Counted from the stretch's first letter, positions 33,957 to 45,420 are shown. The stretch is DNA of 64,000 nucleotides from Diphasiastrum complanatum (GCA_029204225.1 CM055100.1:10986269-11050268); one strand, 5' to 3'. Numbers and translations are program-made. The notes: generated by a model from the letters alone, not told the origin.

Positions 33957-35167
33957 TAAACTAGGTGTATTACAAAGTCCAAATGGCATAACTTTATAAG
34001 CATATATTTCCCATTTTGTTGCAAAAGCTATTTTATGTCAATCCGCCGATGCGATTTTAACTTGATTATAACCATTAAATCCATCCAAAAAATTGTAGGA
34101 GGACTTTGTTCAAGGCTTTGAGATTCACACAAATTCTCATCTTTCCATTTTTCTTAGGAATGACAGCAATTGGCAAAATCCATTCAGTATGTTCATTTTG
34201 TAAATTAAATCTGCTTCAAGTAATCTTTGTAACTCTTTCTTGATAAGGAATCTTGATATTTGATCAACAACTTCCTTAACGCTTAAAATTGTTTTGGGGT
34301 AAGTTGTGTTCCAACTTAAACAATCTTCTCCGGTTCTCCTAGTTTAGCAAGATTTATAGACCGAGTCCTACCTGGTCCATCATAAATGCCTTTTGTTTCT
34401 GGCACTTGCTCCTCAGGTTCACAATGTGCTAGGTAACATAATAACATCATTATCCAAGGTGTAGCATTTGAAATGTTGTGGCATATCATGTTGTTCTGCA
34501 TCTGCCTATTCTTTTTCAAAAGGATTGTCCTTGGATCTTCATTTGGATTTCTTGGTAGGAATCGTTCGAGGAGGTGATGAGTTTCTAGAAGACGTCATGG
34601 TCTTCTTAGAAAGTGACGACTTCTTAGAATGTGAAGATATTTATGATCAGTTTTGTTTTTTATGCTTCAGGTTCTGTAATCTTGAAAGGTTCTTCATGAT
34701 GATGCAACTGAGTATTAACATATGTTCATGGATTACGTACTTCAGCTACAGCTTTAGCGGCTTCCAAGACCTCTTCTTCTTGCAACTGTTTAATCCACTG
34801 TCTCATGTTTTGGTATTTCTTTTTTTATGAGTTGAGATTCGGATACACCCGTGATGCAGTAGGTATATCAGTAGATTGCACATATTTAGCAAGTGCTAGA
34901 TCAAATGGAACTTCTTTCTGCTTCTGAGCTCTGGTAACAACCATCAATGGTACACTTGGTTCAGTAGGCTGGGCTGCTGGTCTTTGCTTGATTATAATCA
35001 TATTTCATGGAGTAGTTACTGGCAGTGGTTTTGGTCTTGTTAGACAATCCTTGTAACAATGTCCATAACCACATTCTAAACAGAATGGGACAAACTTTTT
35101 TTTATTAGGACATTCCGCAACTCTGTGATTTTCTCCACATGCAAAATATCCAAGTGGTATTCTAGTC
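33957..35167 (-). pseudogene. T1 gag zinc knuckles, linker and first part of RT
   Basis: At the right, minus-strand 35150-35040 encodes two zinc-knuckle-like units (CGENHRVAEC and CLECGYGHCYKDC). A charged linker with stops follows, then HNISNATPW and LAHCEPEEQ (34519-34316, matching the T2 YTLDDVVIMML region in another frame). Next is LTKLGEPEKIV-type pol N-terminal sequence, then RT (FLDGFNGYNQVKIA, WEIYAYKVMPFGLCNTPS) up to the copia-2 insertion at 33956/33957. The RT fingers are shortened compared with T2. Many stops and frameshifts. Confidence 0.72.
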
Positions 35168-35783
35168 TATGAAAGATTTCAACTAGTTTAGTCAATTTAG
35201 GTCATAATTGTTTATTTGGCAATTAAGGCCAATTTTTATATTAGACTTAGAGATTGTCATTTCAAAGTTATTTTAGTTCAAATGTATTTGAGTTACTACT
35301 TTTAGAAAGTGAGAAAAATAATAGATTCAAATTTGAATGTTGGAGACATTGAATCTAGTCCACATTATTGGTAGGGTTTTTGATATGGAGGGAAACCAAG
35401 ATCATTAATGAGACATGGATTTGTTATATATGGTTGTACACATGTGGGAAGAGAAGATTTATCTCTCCCCTCATCTCATTGCATGCTTATACACGAGTTC
35501 TCTAGGATTCATCTATCCATTGGTGCACTATATTGGTGACATCTTGCAATCTTGTGTGTAGAATGTTAATTTTATGCTATATTTGAATCCACACATGTGA
35601 AATATAATAGCTTACTGTTTTTGTATGGAGAACAACTTCATTTCATCATATGTTTGATGTTTGATCAAGTTCTTATTGATTTTGTATCTCTTTCGTTAAG
35701 TAGATGCTGAACTTTTCTACGATGCAAATGTGTAGATTGTGTTGACTTTCATACCAAAGATCAAGAGGAGAAATTTATTCACA
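35168..35783 (+). repeat. Alpha LTR, 5' LTR of copia G
   Basis: Starts TATGAAAGATTTCAAC (canonical TGTGAGAG with changes) and ends TTATTCACA immediately before the primer site. Carries CACACATGTGAAA at about 35590-35602. Confidence 0.9.
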
Positions 35784-35797
35784 TGGTATCAGAGCTT
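35784..35797 (+). other. Primer-binding site of copia G
   Basis: TGGTATCAGAGCTT directly after the LTR, initiator methionine tRNA type. Confidence 0.92.
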
Positions 35798-36363
35798 GTG
35801 TTGCAGTTTTTGAAAGAATCAAGCACATCTATCAAGGATTTGGAGGAGTTTCTATCTCTAGAGCATGCTAGAAGAGCTTCTACTCAAAAATCAAGAATTT
35901 TGCATCTGTAGAATTGATCTTTTGTAGATCAAAACTCAGTTTAGGTTTATGAACCTGATGAATTCTAATTTCACACTTGGCTTACTGTATTAGGAAGGCT
36001 TTATTGGAATCTACAAGATTCTATATCAAGTTTTAGGCAATTGCATGTGGAATTTGAGATATTCAATTTCTTGTGATTTTGTCAAAACCCTAATTTTGAT
36101 TGGATTTCTATTTTGTGAGGTTGCTGGACTTCAATAGAGCGTGTTTCAATCTTAGGAAGTGGCAAGATTCATTATATTGTTGGTAGATCATAGATTGATC
36201 AAGATTTCTACATTCTATGTGTTGATTTGCTAGATATAAGTGCAAAAATAGAATTGAGAGGTTACATATATTTGTGATTTCTTTTTGAAAAAATTTGTTG
36301 TATCTCAAAAGAGTGATTTGTGAATTGGAACAGGTTGAAAGAAAAAAATTAGATCATTGCAAC

Positions 36364-36605
36364 ATGGCTACAATGAGTGGATGCATGTTGGAAGGCAATG
36401 CCAAGCTTACCTCATCCAACTACTCTACATGGAAGGCGAGGATGGAATCACTTCTTGAAATGCATGAGTTGATGGATATTGTTGTAGGGTTGGAGGAGAG
36501 ACCCTTGGCTCAACAAGAGCAATTGAGGTATTACAAGAGATCTAAGAAAGCTCTACACATGATCAAGATGAATGTTACCAATGAGCTCTCAAGGAGATTG
36601 GTAAA
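36364..36605 (+). pseudogene. Copia G gag, N-terminal fragment
   Basis: MATMSGCMLEGNAKL at the ATG, then TSSNYSTWKARMESLLEMHE and MIKMNVTNELS, aligning with the first 80 residues of E4 gag (SSNYSTWKVRMESLLELNE). The frame is open until the H LTR interrupts it at 36606. An upstream in-frame ATG at 36295 extends the open frame, but homology with E4 supports 36364. Confidence 0.88.
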
Positions 36606-37139
36606 TGTCACAAATCCTTCACGCCAACTGATTACTTTCACGAATTGGTTGTTTCTGCGAACTGATTATTCTCGAGTTCTCTTATCTTTCTTTTGCGGAA
36701 GAGGGGATGGAGAAGAGAGCAAATGCGTTATCAGTTCTGAATTTGGAGTGAGATGATCAATGTCTCGCTTGTTGGCCGATTGACACTCAGCTCAATTGTT
36801 GTGTCCTTTTCGTTTGCAGACTTTCATGCATAGCTATTTTCATCTCTCTTTCTAATTCTATTCTGTTCTTCTTATAAACCTGTCCGTGTTGATCCAAATT
36901 GTGTATATATCTCCATTGTGTGGAGTCTACAAGACAGCTAAATAGAGAATTACAGGAAAGTAAACGTTAATCAACTAGTTAGTTTTTCTCTGTTATCGCT
37001 AATTGTTTCAACTGAGCGTGGAATTTAATACGCCACGCTTGTCGAGCTTTCAGGTGGCAGCTCAAATTATTTTTGTTTGTGTCATGTCACTTCATTTCGT
37101 GTTTCGTGACAAAATTGCAGGAGTTCACAATTTTTTACA
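36606..37139 (-). repeat. Copia H 3' LTR
   Basis: On the minus strand it starts TGTAAAAAATTGTGAACTCC after CAAGAGGGAG and ends GGATTTGTGACA; 534 bp. The matching 5' LTR end at 41588 reads the same terminal bases. Its low-coordinate half has repeated ACTGATT and TTCACGAATTGG words. Confidence 0.88.
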
Positions 37140-38610
37140 CTCCCTCTTGAACCTTGCAACTTTGTATGTTTAATCCAATTGCCTTTCTTTGCTTTGTGAA
37201 GAGTAGTTTGTCGAGTGGCTTTGTGAGCAGATCAACAATCATGTCCTCCGACTTTATGTACTGGTGGACCCTAAGCTCTCCTTTCGAGATCAAATCTCGA
37301 ATATGATGTGCTTCAGAGGTATATGCTTTGTTTTTTAATGGAAGACGGGATCTTGGGACATATATATGGCACTTTAAGAATCCATCATCATCGTGCATGG
37401 TTCTCCTTGTGGTATGCCAATTGCCTCCAACATCATCTGCAACCAAACTATCTCGTTCGTCACTTTTGAAGCTGCGACATATTCAGCTTTGCATGAGGAT
37501 TGAGCTACCAAGGTTTGCTTTTTGCCAGATCCAACTGATTGTTGCTCCGCACGCCATTGAATATTCTCCTGTCACAGACTTGCTATCATCTTTGCAACTC
37601 ACCCAGCTTGCATCACTGTAGTGGTGCAGCTCAAATCTTTTTCTTTCGTTGTCTACTTTGTAGGTTAATCCCATGTTTTGGATACCCTTCAGATATTGTA
37701 GGATTCGTTTTTCCATTTGCCAATGTGCCATGCCAGGATTGGAAGAGAATTGGCTTAAAGCATAGACAGAGAAAGACAAATCGGGTTTGGTACAAACTGT
37801 AAGATACATCAGACAACCGATCAGGTTTTGGTAGGATATACCTTCCATCTGCAGTATTTCTTCCTCTGCTTTTGGGCACTCTTGCTTCGGCAATTTGGTT
37901 CCAGTTATCATTGGTGTGGGTTTTGCTTTGTAGTCCATTATTCGATACCGTTTCAGCACTTTTTTGGCGTATTCTAACTGACTCAAATGCATTTCGTCTT
38001 TTATTCGATCTCTTCTAATTTCCAGCCCAAGGCATTTTGTTGCTGCTCTCAAACCTATGATTTCATAATTCTCAAAAATTTGGCTCTTCGTGTCCTTGAT
38101 TAGCATGAAGGAGTTTTTTTATCATAAGAGAATCATCCACGAAAATAATCAAAATCACAAATTCTCTTCCTACTCTCTTTATATAGACATTGCAGTCTGG
38201 TTGTGTAGGAGTGAAGTCTAGAGACTTCAGAAGACTGTCGAGTTTTTTGTACCAAGCTCGTGATGCCTGCTTCAGACCATAAATGCATCTCTACAATCGA
38301 TAGACATATTGTAAATTGTCGGGGTCTTCAAATCCTTCAAGCTGCTTCATGAAAATTTCTTCCTCTAGATCTTCGTCGAGAAAGGCTGTCTTTACATCAA
38401 TCTGGTGAACCTCTAGATTGTGTTGTGTAGCGTATGCAAGGAGAAGTCGAATGCTTCTCATATTGACCATTGACAAATATGTGTCGAAATAGTCGACTTC
38501 GTACCTTTGGGTGTAGTCCTTTGCGACAAGCCTTGCTTTGTAACATCCAACAGTGCCATCTAATTTTATTTTTCTTTTGTATTACCACTTGCATTCAACA
38601 ATTATTTTAT
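37135..38610 (-). pseudogene. Copia H RT and RNase H, broken
   Basis: RT pieces: RSIRLLLAYATQHNLEVHQIDV and KTAFLDEDLEEEIF (38476-38291), IYGLKQASRAWYKKL, FVDDSLM (catalytic FVDD), LGLEIRRDRIKDEM (38106 on). RNase H: HHYSDASWVSCKDDSKSVTGEY, LVADDVGGN, IRDLISKGELRVHQYIKSED. The final codons read VQEGV and the stop TAA falls at LTR bases 3-5. Several frameshifts and stops separate the pieces. Confidence 0.85.
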
Positions 38611-39846
38611 TTTCGGACAGTGGCTCTAGTGTCCATGTCTCGTTTCGCCTCATTGATTCGATCTCCTCTGACATTGTCTGCTTCCAAAATTCTTCCTCTA
38701 GACTCTAGACAGCTTCTAGATATGTAGTTGGTTCTTTAGTGAAGCTGCAGTACTCGAATTCTGTGTCTTCGCTTCACTGAAGATTGTCAACGTATCGATC
38801 TAGAGGTCTTCTTTGTCTTGTTGACCTTTTAGGTTCATTTCGTCGTTGTTCGAATGTTTCTTGTTCGTGGGGTTGATCTTCTGCTTCCTACTGCTCTGGA
38901 GTCTAGGGCTTAACATTTTGATTTGACGTATGTTCTCGATCTCTCTCTTGAATTGGCAGCAATGTGAAGATCTCATGGCCTTTTTCATCCTTCAATCCAG
39001 GGAATGTGGACTCATCGAACTTCACATATCTACTCAAAACAACCTTCTTCATGGTTGGATTGTAGAGTCTGTACACTTGTGATCCGTTTGAGTACCCAAC
39101 CATGATTGTTTGCTCTGATTTATCATCAAGCATATTTTTTTTCTTTTGGAATGTGCTTGTATGATGCACATCCGAACACACACATAAGACAAATCAGGCT
39201 TTCTACCTGTCCACATTTTGTATGGTGTTTTATTTTCCAGGACTGTCATTGTTGATCTATTTTGCTGATGTATTGTTGCAACTATTGCCTCAGCCCAAAA
39301 TTGACTTGGCAATCGAGCCTATGCCATCATGCATCTGGCTCCTTTGACTAGCATCTTATTTCTTCTTTTTGCAATACCATTATATTCGGGTGTGTATGCA
39401 GGAGTGAATCAATGCTCTATCCCCTATTCTTGGCAGAAATTAAAAAAATTTGTGCTCTTGTACTCACCTCCATTATCAGATTTGATGATTAGAATCTTTT
39501 TTGAGGTGTGTCTCTCTACAAATGCCACGAACTTATTGAAAGAGTCAAACACTTCATATTTTTTCTTTAGGTAGTAGATCATTGTCATTCGGTTGTAGTC
39601 ATCAATGAACGTCGGAAAATACCTCAATCTTGAGAGCGAATCTACTTTTATTGGTCCACAGAAATCTGCGTGGACGAGATCAAGAACTTCTTTGTCTCCT
39701 CTTCCCTCATGTGTGAATAAATTCCGATGTTGTTTGCCTTTCTGACAAGCTTCGCAGAACTCAGTTTCTAGTCTGGATATCTTCAGACCTATGAGTATGT
39801 TTTTCTTGCACATGTCATACAGACTCCTCATGTTCAGATGATACAT
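38611..39846 (-). pseudogene. Copia H integrase and linker, broken
   Basis: 39846-39424 encodes the integrase start (NMRSLYDMCKKN, FCEACQKGKQHR, LVHADFCGPI, FPTFIDDYNR, IKSDNGGEYKS) and ends in stops. 39312-38903 holds the later part (MPSQFWAEAI, TPYKMWTGRKPDLSY, YSNGSQVYRLYNP). The rest to 38611 is the charged linker before RT. Catalytic Asp residues of the first two positions are seen; the Glu region (GVxxRKN-like) is decayed near 39370. Confidence 0.8.
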
Positions 39847-41573
39847 TCTTCTGTGTCAGAGCTGATCTTCATTTTTTTAACATCGTGTCGACCCCCATCA
39901 CCTAGAATCACTGCTCTGTTGTTTTCAAGTTCTCTGAAGTCGAACAAGATTCTTTTGTTGTAGGTGATGTGTGAGGTTGCTCCTGAATCAATGACTGCAT
40001 CATAGTCTTGTTTAGTGTAGCTTGTTGAAGTTTCATCAAGTATTGTGACGGCTTCATCAGCTTTATCTGCATTCTTGGTTGACTTTGCAACATTTGCTTT
40101 GTCAGCTTTGTTTTTCCTTTTTGGGTTGAATCTGCAATTGTATGCAAAATGCTCTTTCTTCTTGCAGTGCATGCAAGGTATTGTTGGATTGAACCAGCAT
40201 TTATTGGCTGTGTATCCTGGCTTGTGATAGTGATCACAAGGAAGAAAATTGTTGGTTGTCATTGCCTCTGCTCGAAGACTTTGTCTTGTCGAATCTGGGC
40301 TTGTTCTTGTTCTTGTTCTTTCCTTTTGTGAAGAGAGCTTTTTCTTGATCATTGTTTCCTTATCCTTCATCCCTCATCAGTCTCTCATTAGCAACAAGAC
40401 TGATTGCTTTGTCGAATGTCATATCTGGTAGACTCAGCATGAGAATTCTCAACGGTTGATAGTGTGAGAGATTTCAACTAGTTTAGTCTAGTTTAGTCAT
40501 ATTTTGGTAAATTGTCAATATGAGGCCAAAAATCATTTTATACTTAGAGATAAACTTTTTGAAATTATATTAGTTTAAAAGACATTCAATAAACACTTTT
40601 TGAAAGTGTGAAAAAGTTGGTAGTCGAGTTTGAGAGAGATTTAAATTTGAACTTTGGGTACATTGAATCTAGACCCAAAAATAGTAGGGTTTACATTTTG
40701 GAGGGAAAGCCAAGTGGTCAAATAGGGTTTGGAAACTCTATAAAAGGATGTAACTCGTGGAGAGACACATCGTCTCTCTTCACTCTCTCATTTCATCATT
40801 ATACATGGTTCTCTTTGGGCTCTACTACTCATTGGTGCACTCTCATGATGTTATCCTGCAATTCTATGCGTAGAATGATCATTTATTGCTATTTTTTATT
40901 TCACACGTGTAAAATAAAGTAGGGTACTGTAATTGAATGGACAACAATCTTATTTTATGTTTTGGTTCATGTTTGATCAGTATCTCTTAGAGTTTGCATC
41001 TCATTTTGTATGTAGATGCTGATTTTTCTACATTGGTAGGATTGTTGGTTTGCTCCTTATTGTAACCAAAGATCAGAGACATGGATTAGATCTTGAATGA
41101 TCTGAAATCCTTCAAAGATAGGAAACAGGTAGAGATTTCATGAAGTACATCAGTTGTTGTGGTGTTGGGACCTGGTGTTCCCGATCTGATGCAGTGAGTT
41201 GCGCAAAGATCATTCTGATGGCAGTCCTCACTTCATACTTCTGCTTTAGTCTTTTTCATGTTGCATGGCTGCTTTCACAGTCTTCAATCTGCATGAGTAG
41301 TTCTTCATTGAAGGATAAAATGATGATTGTCATTGCACGCTCATCCTTTCTGATCCACTCAGCTCTCCTCGGGTCTCCCTCTGGAGGCTGCACCTCTGTG
41401 ATTTCAGTCACCAACCAGATGCCTTCACCCTTCAGAAGTGTTTTGATTTTGAATTTCTACACTCTGTAGTTTTTGCCATCACTCAAGACTGATTGCTATC
41501 CTTGTTTAGATCATTGTGGCCATATTGTGTTGCGTAGAGAATCATTGTTCAGATAAAGGTAGTGATAACTTGA
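39834..41573 (-). pseudogene. Copia H gag-protease, interrupted by a solo alpha LTR
   Basis: From about 41500: ERAMTIIILSFNEELL, ESSHATWKRLKQKYEVRTAI (gag helical core), then the LTR insertion (40463-41116). It resumes as MTFDKAISLVANERLMRDEG and KALFTKGKNKNKN, then CDHYHKPGYTANKC (zinc knuckle with His at the second Cys position), a second CMHCKKKEHFAYNC, and protease YDAVIDSGATSHIT. Gag start is uncertain because of frameshifts near 41470. Confidence 0.8.
40463..41116 (+). repeat. Solo alpha LTR in copia H gag, TSD GATAG
   Basis: Starts TGTGAGAGATTTCAAC and ends CCTTCAAA (the final C of the canonical CTTTCACA is replaced). It is flanked by GATAG at 40458-40462 and 41117-41121. Contains a TATAAAA box (40742-40748) and TTCACACGTGT (40900-40910). 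An open frame at 40608-40922 lies wholly within the LTR and is not a gene. Confidence 0.92.
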
Positions 41574-41587
41574 GTGCTCTGATATCA
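41574..41587 (-). other. Primer-binding site of copia H
   Basis: Minus strand TGATATCAGAGCAC, one base from the usual TGGTATCAGAGC, next to the LTR end. Confidence 0.8.
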
Positions 41588-41663
41588 TGTCACGAATCCT
41601 TCGTGAACTGATCATTTTTCCCAACTGATTCCTTTTGCAAATTTGTCACGAATTGGTTGTTTC
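41588..41663 (-). repeat. Copia H 5' LTR, 3' terminal 76 bp only
   Basis: TGTCACGAATCC... matches the outer end of the 3' LTR (TGTCACAAATCC at 36606) and the shared word CACGAATTGGTTGTTTC. It is cut at 41663 by the E3 LTR. Confidence 0.8.
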
Positions 41664-42455
41664 TGACAAAATTTCCAAAATTCACACGTGTGGGAAAGAT
41701 CCACAAGTATGATAGATCTAATTAAGCTTTATGATTAGCACAATAACTTGATTCTAGATTGTTTAGCAAGATTTAGTATAGAAGTTATGGCTTAATCACA
41801 ATCTAGCATGCTAAGCAATAGAGAATGATAGCAATGAATCATTAATGATCAAAAGTACAAGAAATTAGTGTATTAGCATTAGTCTCAACTCAAGTTAGAG
41901 AGAGAAATAGAGAGAGATATCAAGCAAAAATTGTGTGGATCCAAAATGGCAAGAGATAGCTACAAAGCTTTGGTTTTTCATAAAAAATTATGAGGAGAGC
42001 TACACATATTTATGGAGTTTGAGGTAGCTTGAGGTAGAACCACATCCATCCATCATTTGATGACATCTAAAGTTAAAACTAGAGTCTATGTGACATTTGT
42101 CACATCTCATGCATGAAACTATACCTACTTTTTCCAAGTGTCCTAGTTCTAACTAGAAATGTACAAATCATCATGCATGTGTCCATTTCACTTTGTGCAT
42201 GCCTTGCATGTCACTATGGATCACTTACAATTAATGCATGTGAACAGCCACGAGTTTCTACAAGCATATTTTTGCTAATTCTAAGTCTACAATCTATATG
42301 CAAGTTGTAATCATCAAACTAGATATGTCAAATCCATATATCTCGAGTTCTATCTAGGCCAATTTTGGCATTTGCATTTATGAACAACATACTTGCATGG
42401 TACAATGTTTGTAGCAAGCCTAAAAGTCAAGATGAATTATTTCTCCATTTCAACA
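41664..42455 (-). repeat. Copia E3 3' LTR
   Basis: On the minus strand it starts TGTTGAAATGGAG after TTTAGGAGGAG and ends AATTTTGTCA; 792 bp. The outer end is fixed by where copia H LTR similarity stops. It carries TTCACACGTGTGGG at 41681-41694. Confidence 0.75.
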
Positions 42456-42969
42456 CTCCTCCTAAAAACAATCTATATTAACTTGAACATGGATCTTGGT
42501 ATTACTCTAAGATTGGCTCTATGCTTGATGAAGGAACTCTTGGTCAAAGCTTTGGTGAGCATATCAGCAATACAAGATGATGTGTCGATGTGCTCCAAGT
42601 AGATTTTCCCTCCAATGAGCTTCTCTCTCACGAAGTGATGTGCAACTTCAATATGTTTGCTCCTTGGATGAACCCAATAGGCTAATCCATATAAATCTCT
42701 TCTTCTAGATATCCATTTAAAAATGCATTAGAGACATCTAGTTGAAGAACTTGCCAATTGAAAAAACAAGCAATAGAAATTATGATTTTAAATCGATACC
42801 ATCTTTGCAACTGGAGCAAAAGTCTCCTCATAATCAAGTCCATAAACTTGAGCAAAACCCTTAGCACAAAGTCTAGCCTTGTACTTGTTGATTGTGCCAT
42901 CTCAATTATACTTGACTCAAAAAACCCACTTGCAACCAATGGTGTGCTTGTTGGATGGAAGATCCACAA
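42456..42969 (-). pseudogene. Copia E3 RT stub fused to RNase H end
   Basis: The minus strand reads the start of RT (DVSNAFLNGYLEEEIYMD at the low end of 42969-42682) and then changes within a few bases near 42690-42675 to the RNase H tail (HPRSKHIEVAHHFVREKL, DMLTKALTK). The catalytic YVDD part of RT and most of RNase H, roughly 1.3 kb by comparison with E4, are gone. Confidence 0.85.
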
Positions 42970-44209
42970 GCTCCCATGTCTTGTTGGCCATCAAAGCATC
43001 ATATTCCTCCTTCATGGCAAAATACCATTCCTTTGGATTGAGTGCATCATATGCATCCTTTGGCTCCTCATGTGAAATAAAATAAGCACAATTAGTGGAG
43101 TTGAGTTCCACTTGCTTGCCTCTATCTTCATAAGTAAGCCTCCTAGGCTCGGATCTTTCTCTTTGAGATCTCCTTGGTGAAAAGATTCGAGGTGAATCCT
43201 CCTCAATTCTTGGCCCCATCTCTCCATGATAGTCTTCAAGGGTGATGATTGGAGTATCTTTGTGAGAATCTTTGAACTCAGCCTCCTCAAGAATGTATTT
43301 TTGATCCTCATAGAATATAACATCCCTACTCTCAATTGTAGTTGAGGTAGAGGGAACATAGATTCTGTAAGCTTTCTTGTTGGATGCATATCCAGCAATG
43401 ATCCCTTTAATAGAATTATGATAATCTCTTTTCCTTGTTTCCAAGGGTACATGAACAAAGCAAGCACAACCAAAAACTCTAAGGTGATCTACCTTAGATT
43501 TCTTCTCAAACAAGACTTCAAAGGATGATTTTCCAGCAAGTGCATTGTGAAGTAATCTATTACACAAATAGTTTGCACAATTTATAGCTTCACCCCAATA
43601 TTCAATAGGCAAATAAGCTTCAACTCGGATTGCTTTAGCACATTCACATAAAGATCTATTTTTCCTCTCAGCAACTCCATTTTGAGATGGAGAATAAGCA
43701 CAGGAAAATTCTCTCTTTATTCCTTCACCTTCACAATATTCATGAAACTTATTGGAAATGTATTCACCTCCTCCATCACATCTTAGGACCTTAACTTTGA
43801 AAGAAAACTGTTTCTCAACATAAGCTTTGAAGACTAGGAAGTGATCAAATACCATAGCTTTTGAAGAAAGTAGATACAACCAAGTATATCTTTTAAAGTC
43901 ATCAATAAAGGTGACAAAACATGTTGCACCACCATTACTTTTAGAAGAGGAAAAATGAACATCCGAATGTATAAGCTCCAAAGGATGAGTAGTCTTGATA
44001 AAAGACTTCTGATATGGTTTTCTATGTGATTTTGCAATAGCACAAGCCTCACAAGGCTTGAAATCTTTGGAAAGAGTTTTTGGAAGACCAATAGCCTTCA
44101 TGTTCTTGACCATAGAAGATATAGATTTAAAGTAAGGATGCCCCAACCTCCTATGCCACAACTCCTCCTTAGATAAAAAAAGCAACTTCACAAAGGTTTG
44201 CATTCTCAT
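42917..44209 (-). CDS. Copia E3 integrase and linker, long open frame
   Basis: 430 codons open. Integrase zinc finger (LWHRRLGHPYF ... CEACAIAKSH), catalytic core with LIHSDVH, RCDGGGEY and GVAERKN in the DD35E spacing, then ANYLCNRLLHNA, FGCACFVHVPLETR and SRDVIFYEDQ, a charged linker, and the RT start (DLPSNKHTIGCKWVF) where it meets a stop. The initial Met codon is not a true start; the frame is part of a polyprotein that joins protease upstream through a frameshift near 44190. Confidence 0.87.
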   Translation of the reverse strand: MRMQTFVKLLFLSKEELWHRRLGHPYFKSISSMVKNMKAIGLPKTLSKDFKPCEACAIAKSHRKPYQKSFIKTTHPLELIHSDVHFSSSKSNGGATCFVTFIDDFKRYTWLYLLSSKAMVFDHFLVFKAYVEKQFSFKVKVLRCDGGGEYISNKFHEYCEGEGIKREFSCAYSPSQNGVAERKNRSLCECAKAIRVEAYLPIEYWGEAINCANYLCNRLLHNALAGKSSFEVLFEKKSKVDHLRVFGCACFVHVPLETRKRDYHNSIKGIIAGYASNKKAYRIYVPSTSTTIESRDVIFYEDQKYILEEAEFKDSHKDTPIITLEDYHGEMGPRIEEDSPRIFSPRRSQRERSEPRRLTYEDRGKQVELNSTNCAYFISHEEPKDAYDALNPKEWYFAMKEEYDALMANKTWELVDLPSNKHTIGCKWVF

Positions 44210-44770
44210 AAGAATTCAACTTGAAAATTCCACCACATCTAGATCCATCAGCTAGGATCTCATCCTTTTTCTTGATAAAGCAAGTATTGGAGTTGAACTT
44301 TACATCACAACCATTATCAAGCAACTTTTCAACACTAATCAAGTTCTTTGTAAGTTTTGAAATGAAAAGAACATTAGAAAGTGCAAGAACTTTTGAAGAA
44401 GCAAGTTTCAATGGAATGTTGCCAATTCCTTCTGTAGATCATTCATGATCATTAGTAGTGTAAATAGATCTCTTAAGTCCTTTGTTAGGTAAAATTGAGT
44501 CAAAAGAGTCCTTTGAACAACACATATGTGAAGAAGCTTCACTATCTATGTATCAAGCTCCATCTTTCTTGAAAGTTGATGAAGAAAAACTGGACACCAT
44601 GAGTGATCCTTCTCCATCACTAGCAACAGAATCTTCTTCAATCTCTTTGGAGAGATTTGCTTGCTTGAGTTGGTTTTTCTTCTTAAAGCAATTAGAGTGC
44701 CCCTTCTTGCCACAAAAGAAACACTTCACTTTCTTCTTCTTGGTCTTTGAAGTAGAGGGATGAGATGAAT
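44169..44770 (-). pseudogene. Copia E3 zinc knuckle and protease, damaged
   Basis: The knuckle reads CFFCGKKGHSNC, two residues shorter between His and the last Cys than the usual CX2CX4HX4C. The protease motif is IDSEASSHM, with Glu at the Gly of the usual DSGA. A TGA lies near the Trp that precedes it in related elements. 44411-44169 continues as VLFISKLTKNLISVEKLLD. Confidence 0.83.
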
Positions 44771-45420
44771 CATCCTCTTCACCATCTTTGTCTCGATCTT
44801 TGGCTTTGTCTTTGTTGGATGCTTGAGAAAACTGGTTCTTACTCCTTCATTTATGCTTGTCCTTGACAAAGAGGGCTTTGTCACTTACACCATGCTCGAG
44901 TTTGTTCATCCTAGAAAGTTTATAGCTTCTCCTAGCTTCTTCAGAAATAAGAATTCCTTGGAGAGTTTCTAGATTAGGCAGCTCCTCCTTAATGGCAAAA
45001 GACTGAACAAGATTATCATAGTCATCTTTCAAGCCATTTAAAATGACTTGAACTAGCTCATCTTGGTTAATAGTAACACCAACATAGGAAAGCTCTCTAT
45101 GTAAATCTTTAACTCTCAGAACATAGTTTGTTGCACTCTCCTCTCTCACTTCTTTGGAAACTTTGAAAAATCTGATTCCTAAGAGTAAGCATCCTAGAAG
45201 TATTCTTTGCCTCATAGATAGACTTAAGTGCATCCCAAGCATCTTTAGCTGTGGTGCAAGATCCTATCTCTCTCAAAATTTCATTAGATACATTCATCTA
45301 ATGAAATGTAGAGCCATTTTAGCTCTCTTCCTGTACTTAGGAATTTCAACCTGTGCTTGAGGCTCCTCCTCAACACCAAGCACAATGTCCATAACATCCT
45401 AGAGTATCAATATAGACTCC
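44771..45420 (-). pseudogene. Copia E3 gag, larger part
   Basis: Pieces of a UBN2-type gag: MNVSNEILREIG, AKDAWDALKSIYEAKN, LRVKDLHRELSYVG, LVQVILNGLKDDYDNLVQSFA and LETLQGILISEEARRSYKL, separated by one stop and small frameshifts. At 45420 the E4 LTR starts. The first codons of this gag are at 51844-51927. Confidence 0.85.

Larger units (their letters stand above)
22547..35167 (-). mobile_element. Gypsy T1 (Tat/Athila-like), interrupted by copia-2
   Basis: Minus strand order: gag zinc knuckles (35150-35040), decayed protease/linker, RT (34300-33957 and 27747-27600, interrupted by copia-2), integrase end (27600-27137), an extra ORF (26215-23578), polypurine tract and 3' LTR (23390-22547). 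The 5' part beyond 35167 was replaced by copia G. Same family as T2 at 60.9-64 kb: both carry the YTLDxxVIML and QVKIA motifs. Confidence 0.75.
35168..36605 (+). mobile_element. Copia G (alpha LTR), 5' end only, cut by copia H
   Basis: LTR, primer site, 0.57-kb leader and the first ~80 codons of gag on the plus strand, ending exactly where the H LTR starts. The remainder of G is not found in the window. Confidence 0.88.
36606..41663 (-). mobile_element. Copia H, interrupted by a solo LTR and by E3
   Basis: Minus strand order: 5' LTR remnant (41663-41588), primer site, gag, protease, integrase, RT, RNase H, polypurine tract and 3' LTR (37139-36606). Its gag and integrase differ clearly from families A and E4. 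The 5' LTR is cut by E3 after 76 bp. Confidence 0.88.

Noticed and set aside
40608-40922. 104-codon plus-strand frame
   Set aside because: Entirely inside a solo LTR with a target duplication on both sides. Similar frames in other alpha LTRs (17589-17981, 19152-19346) run through the same LTR sequence.
41140-41469. 109-codon plus-strand frame
   Set aside because: Antisense to the copia H gag core; the minus strand reads a recognisable gag.
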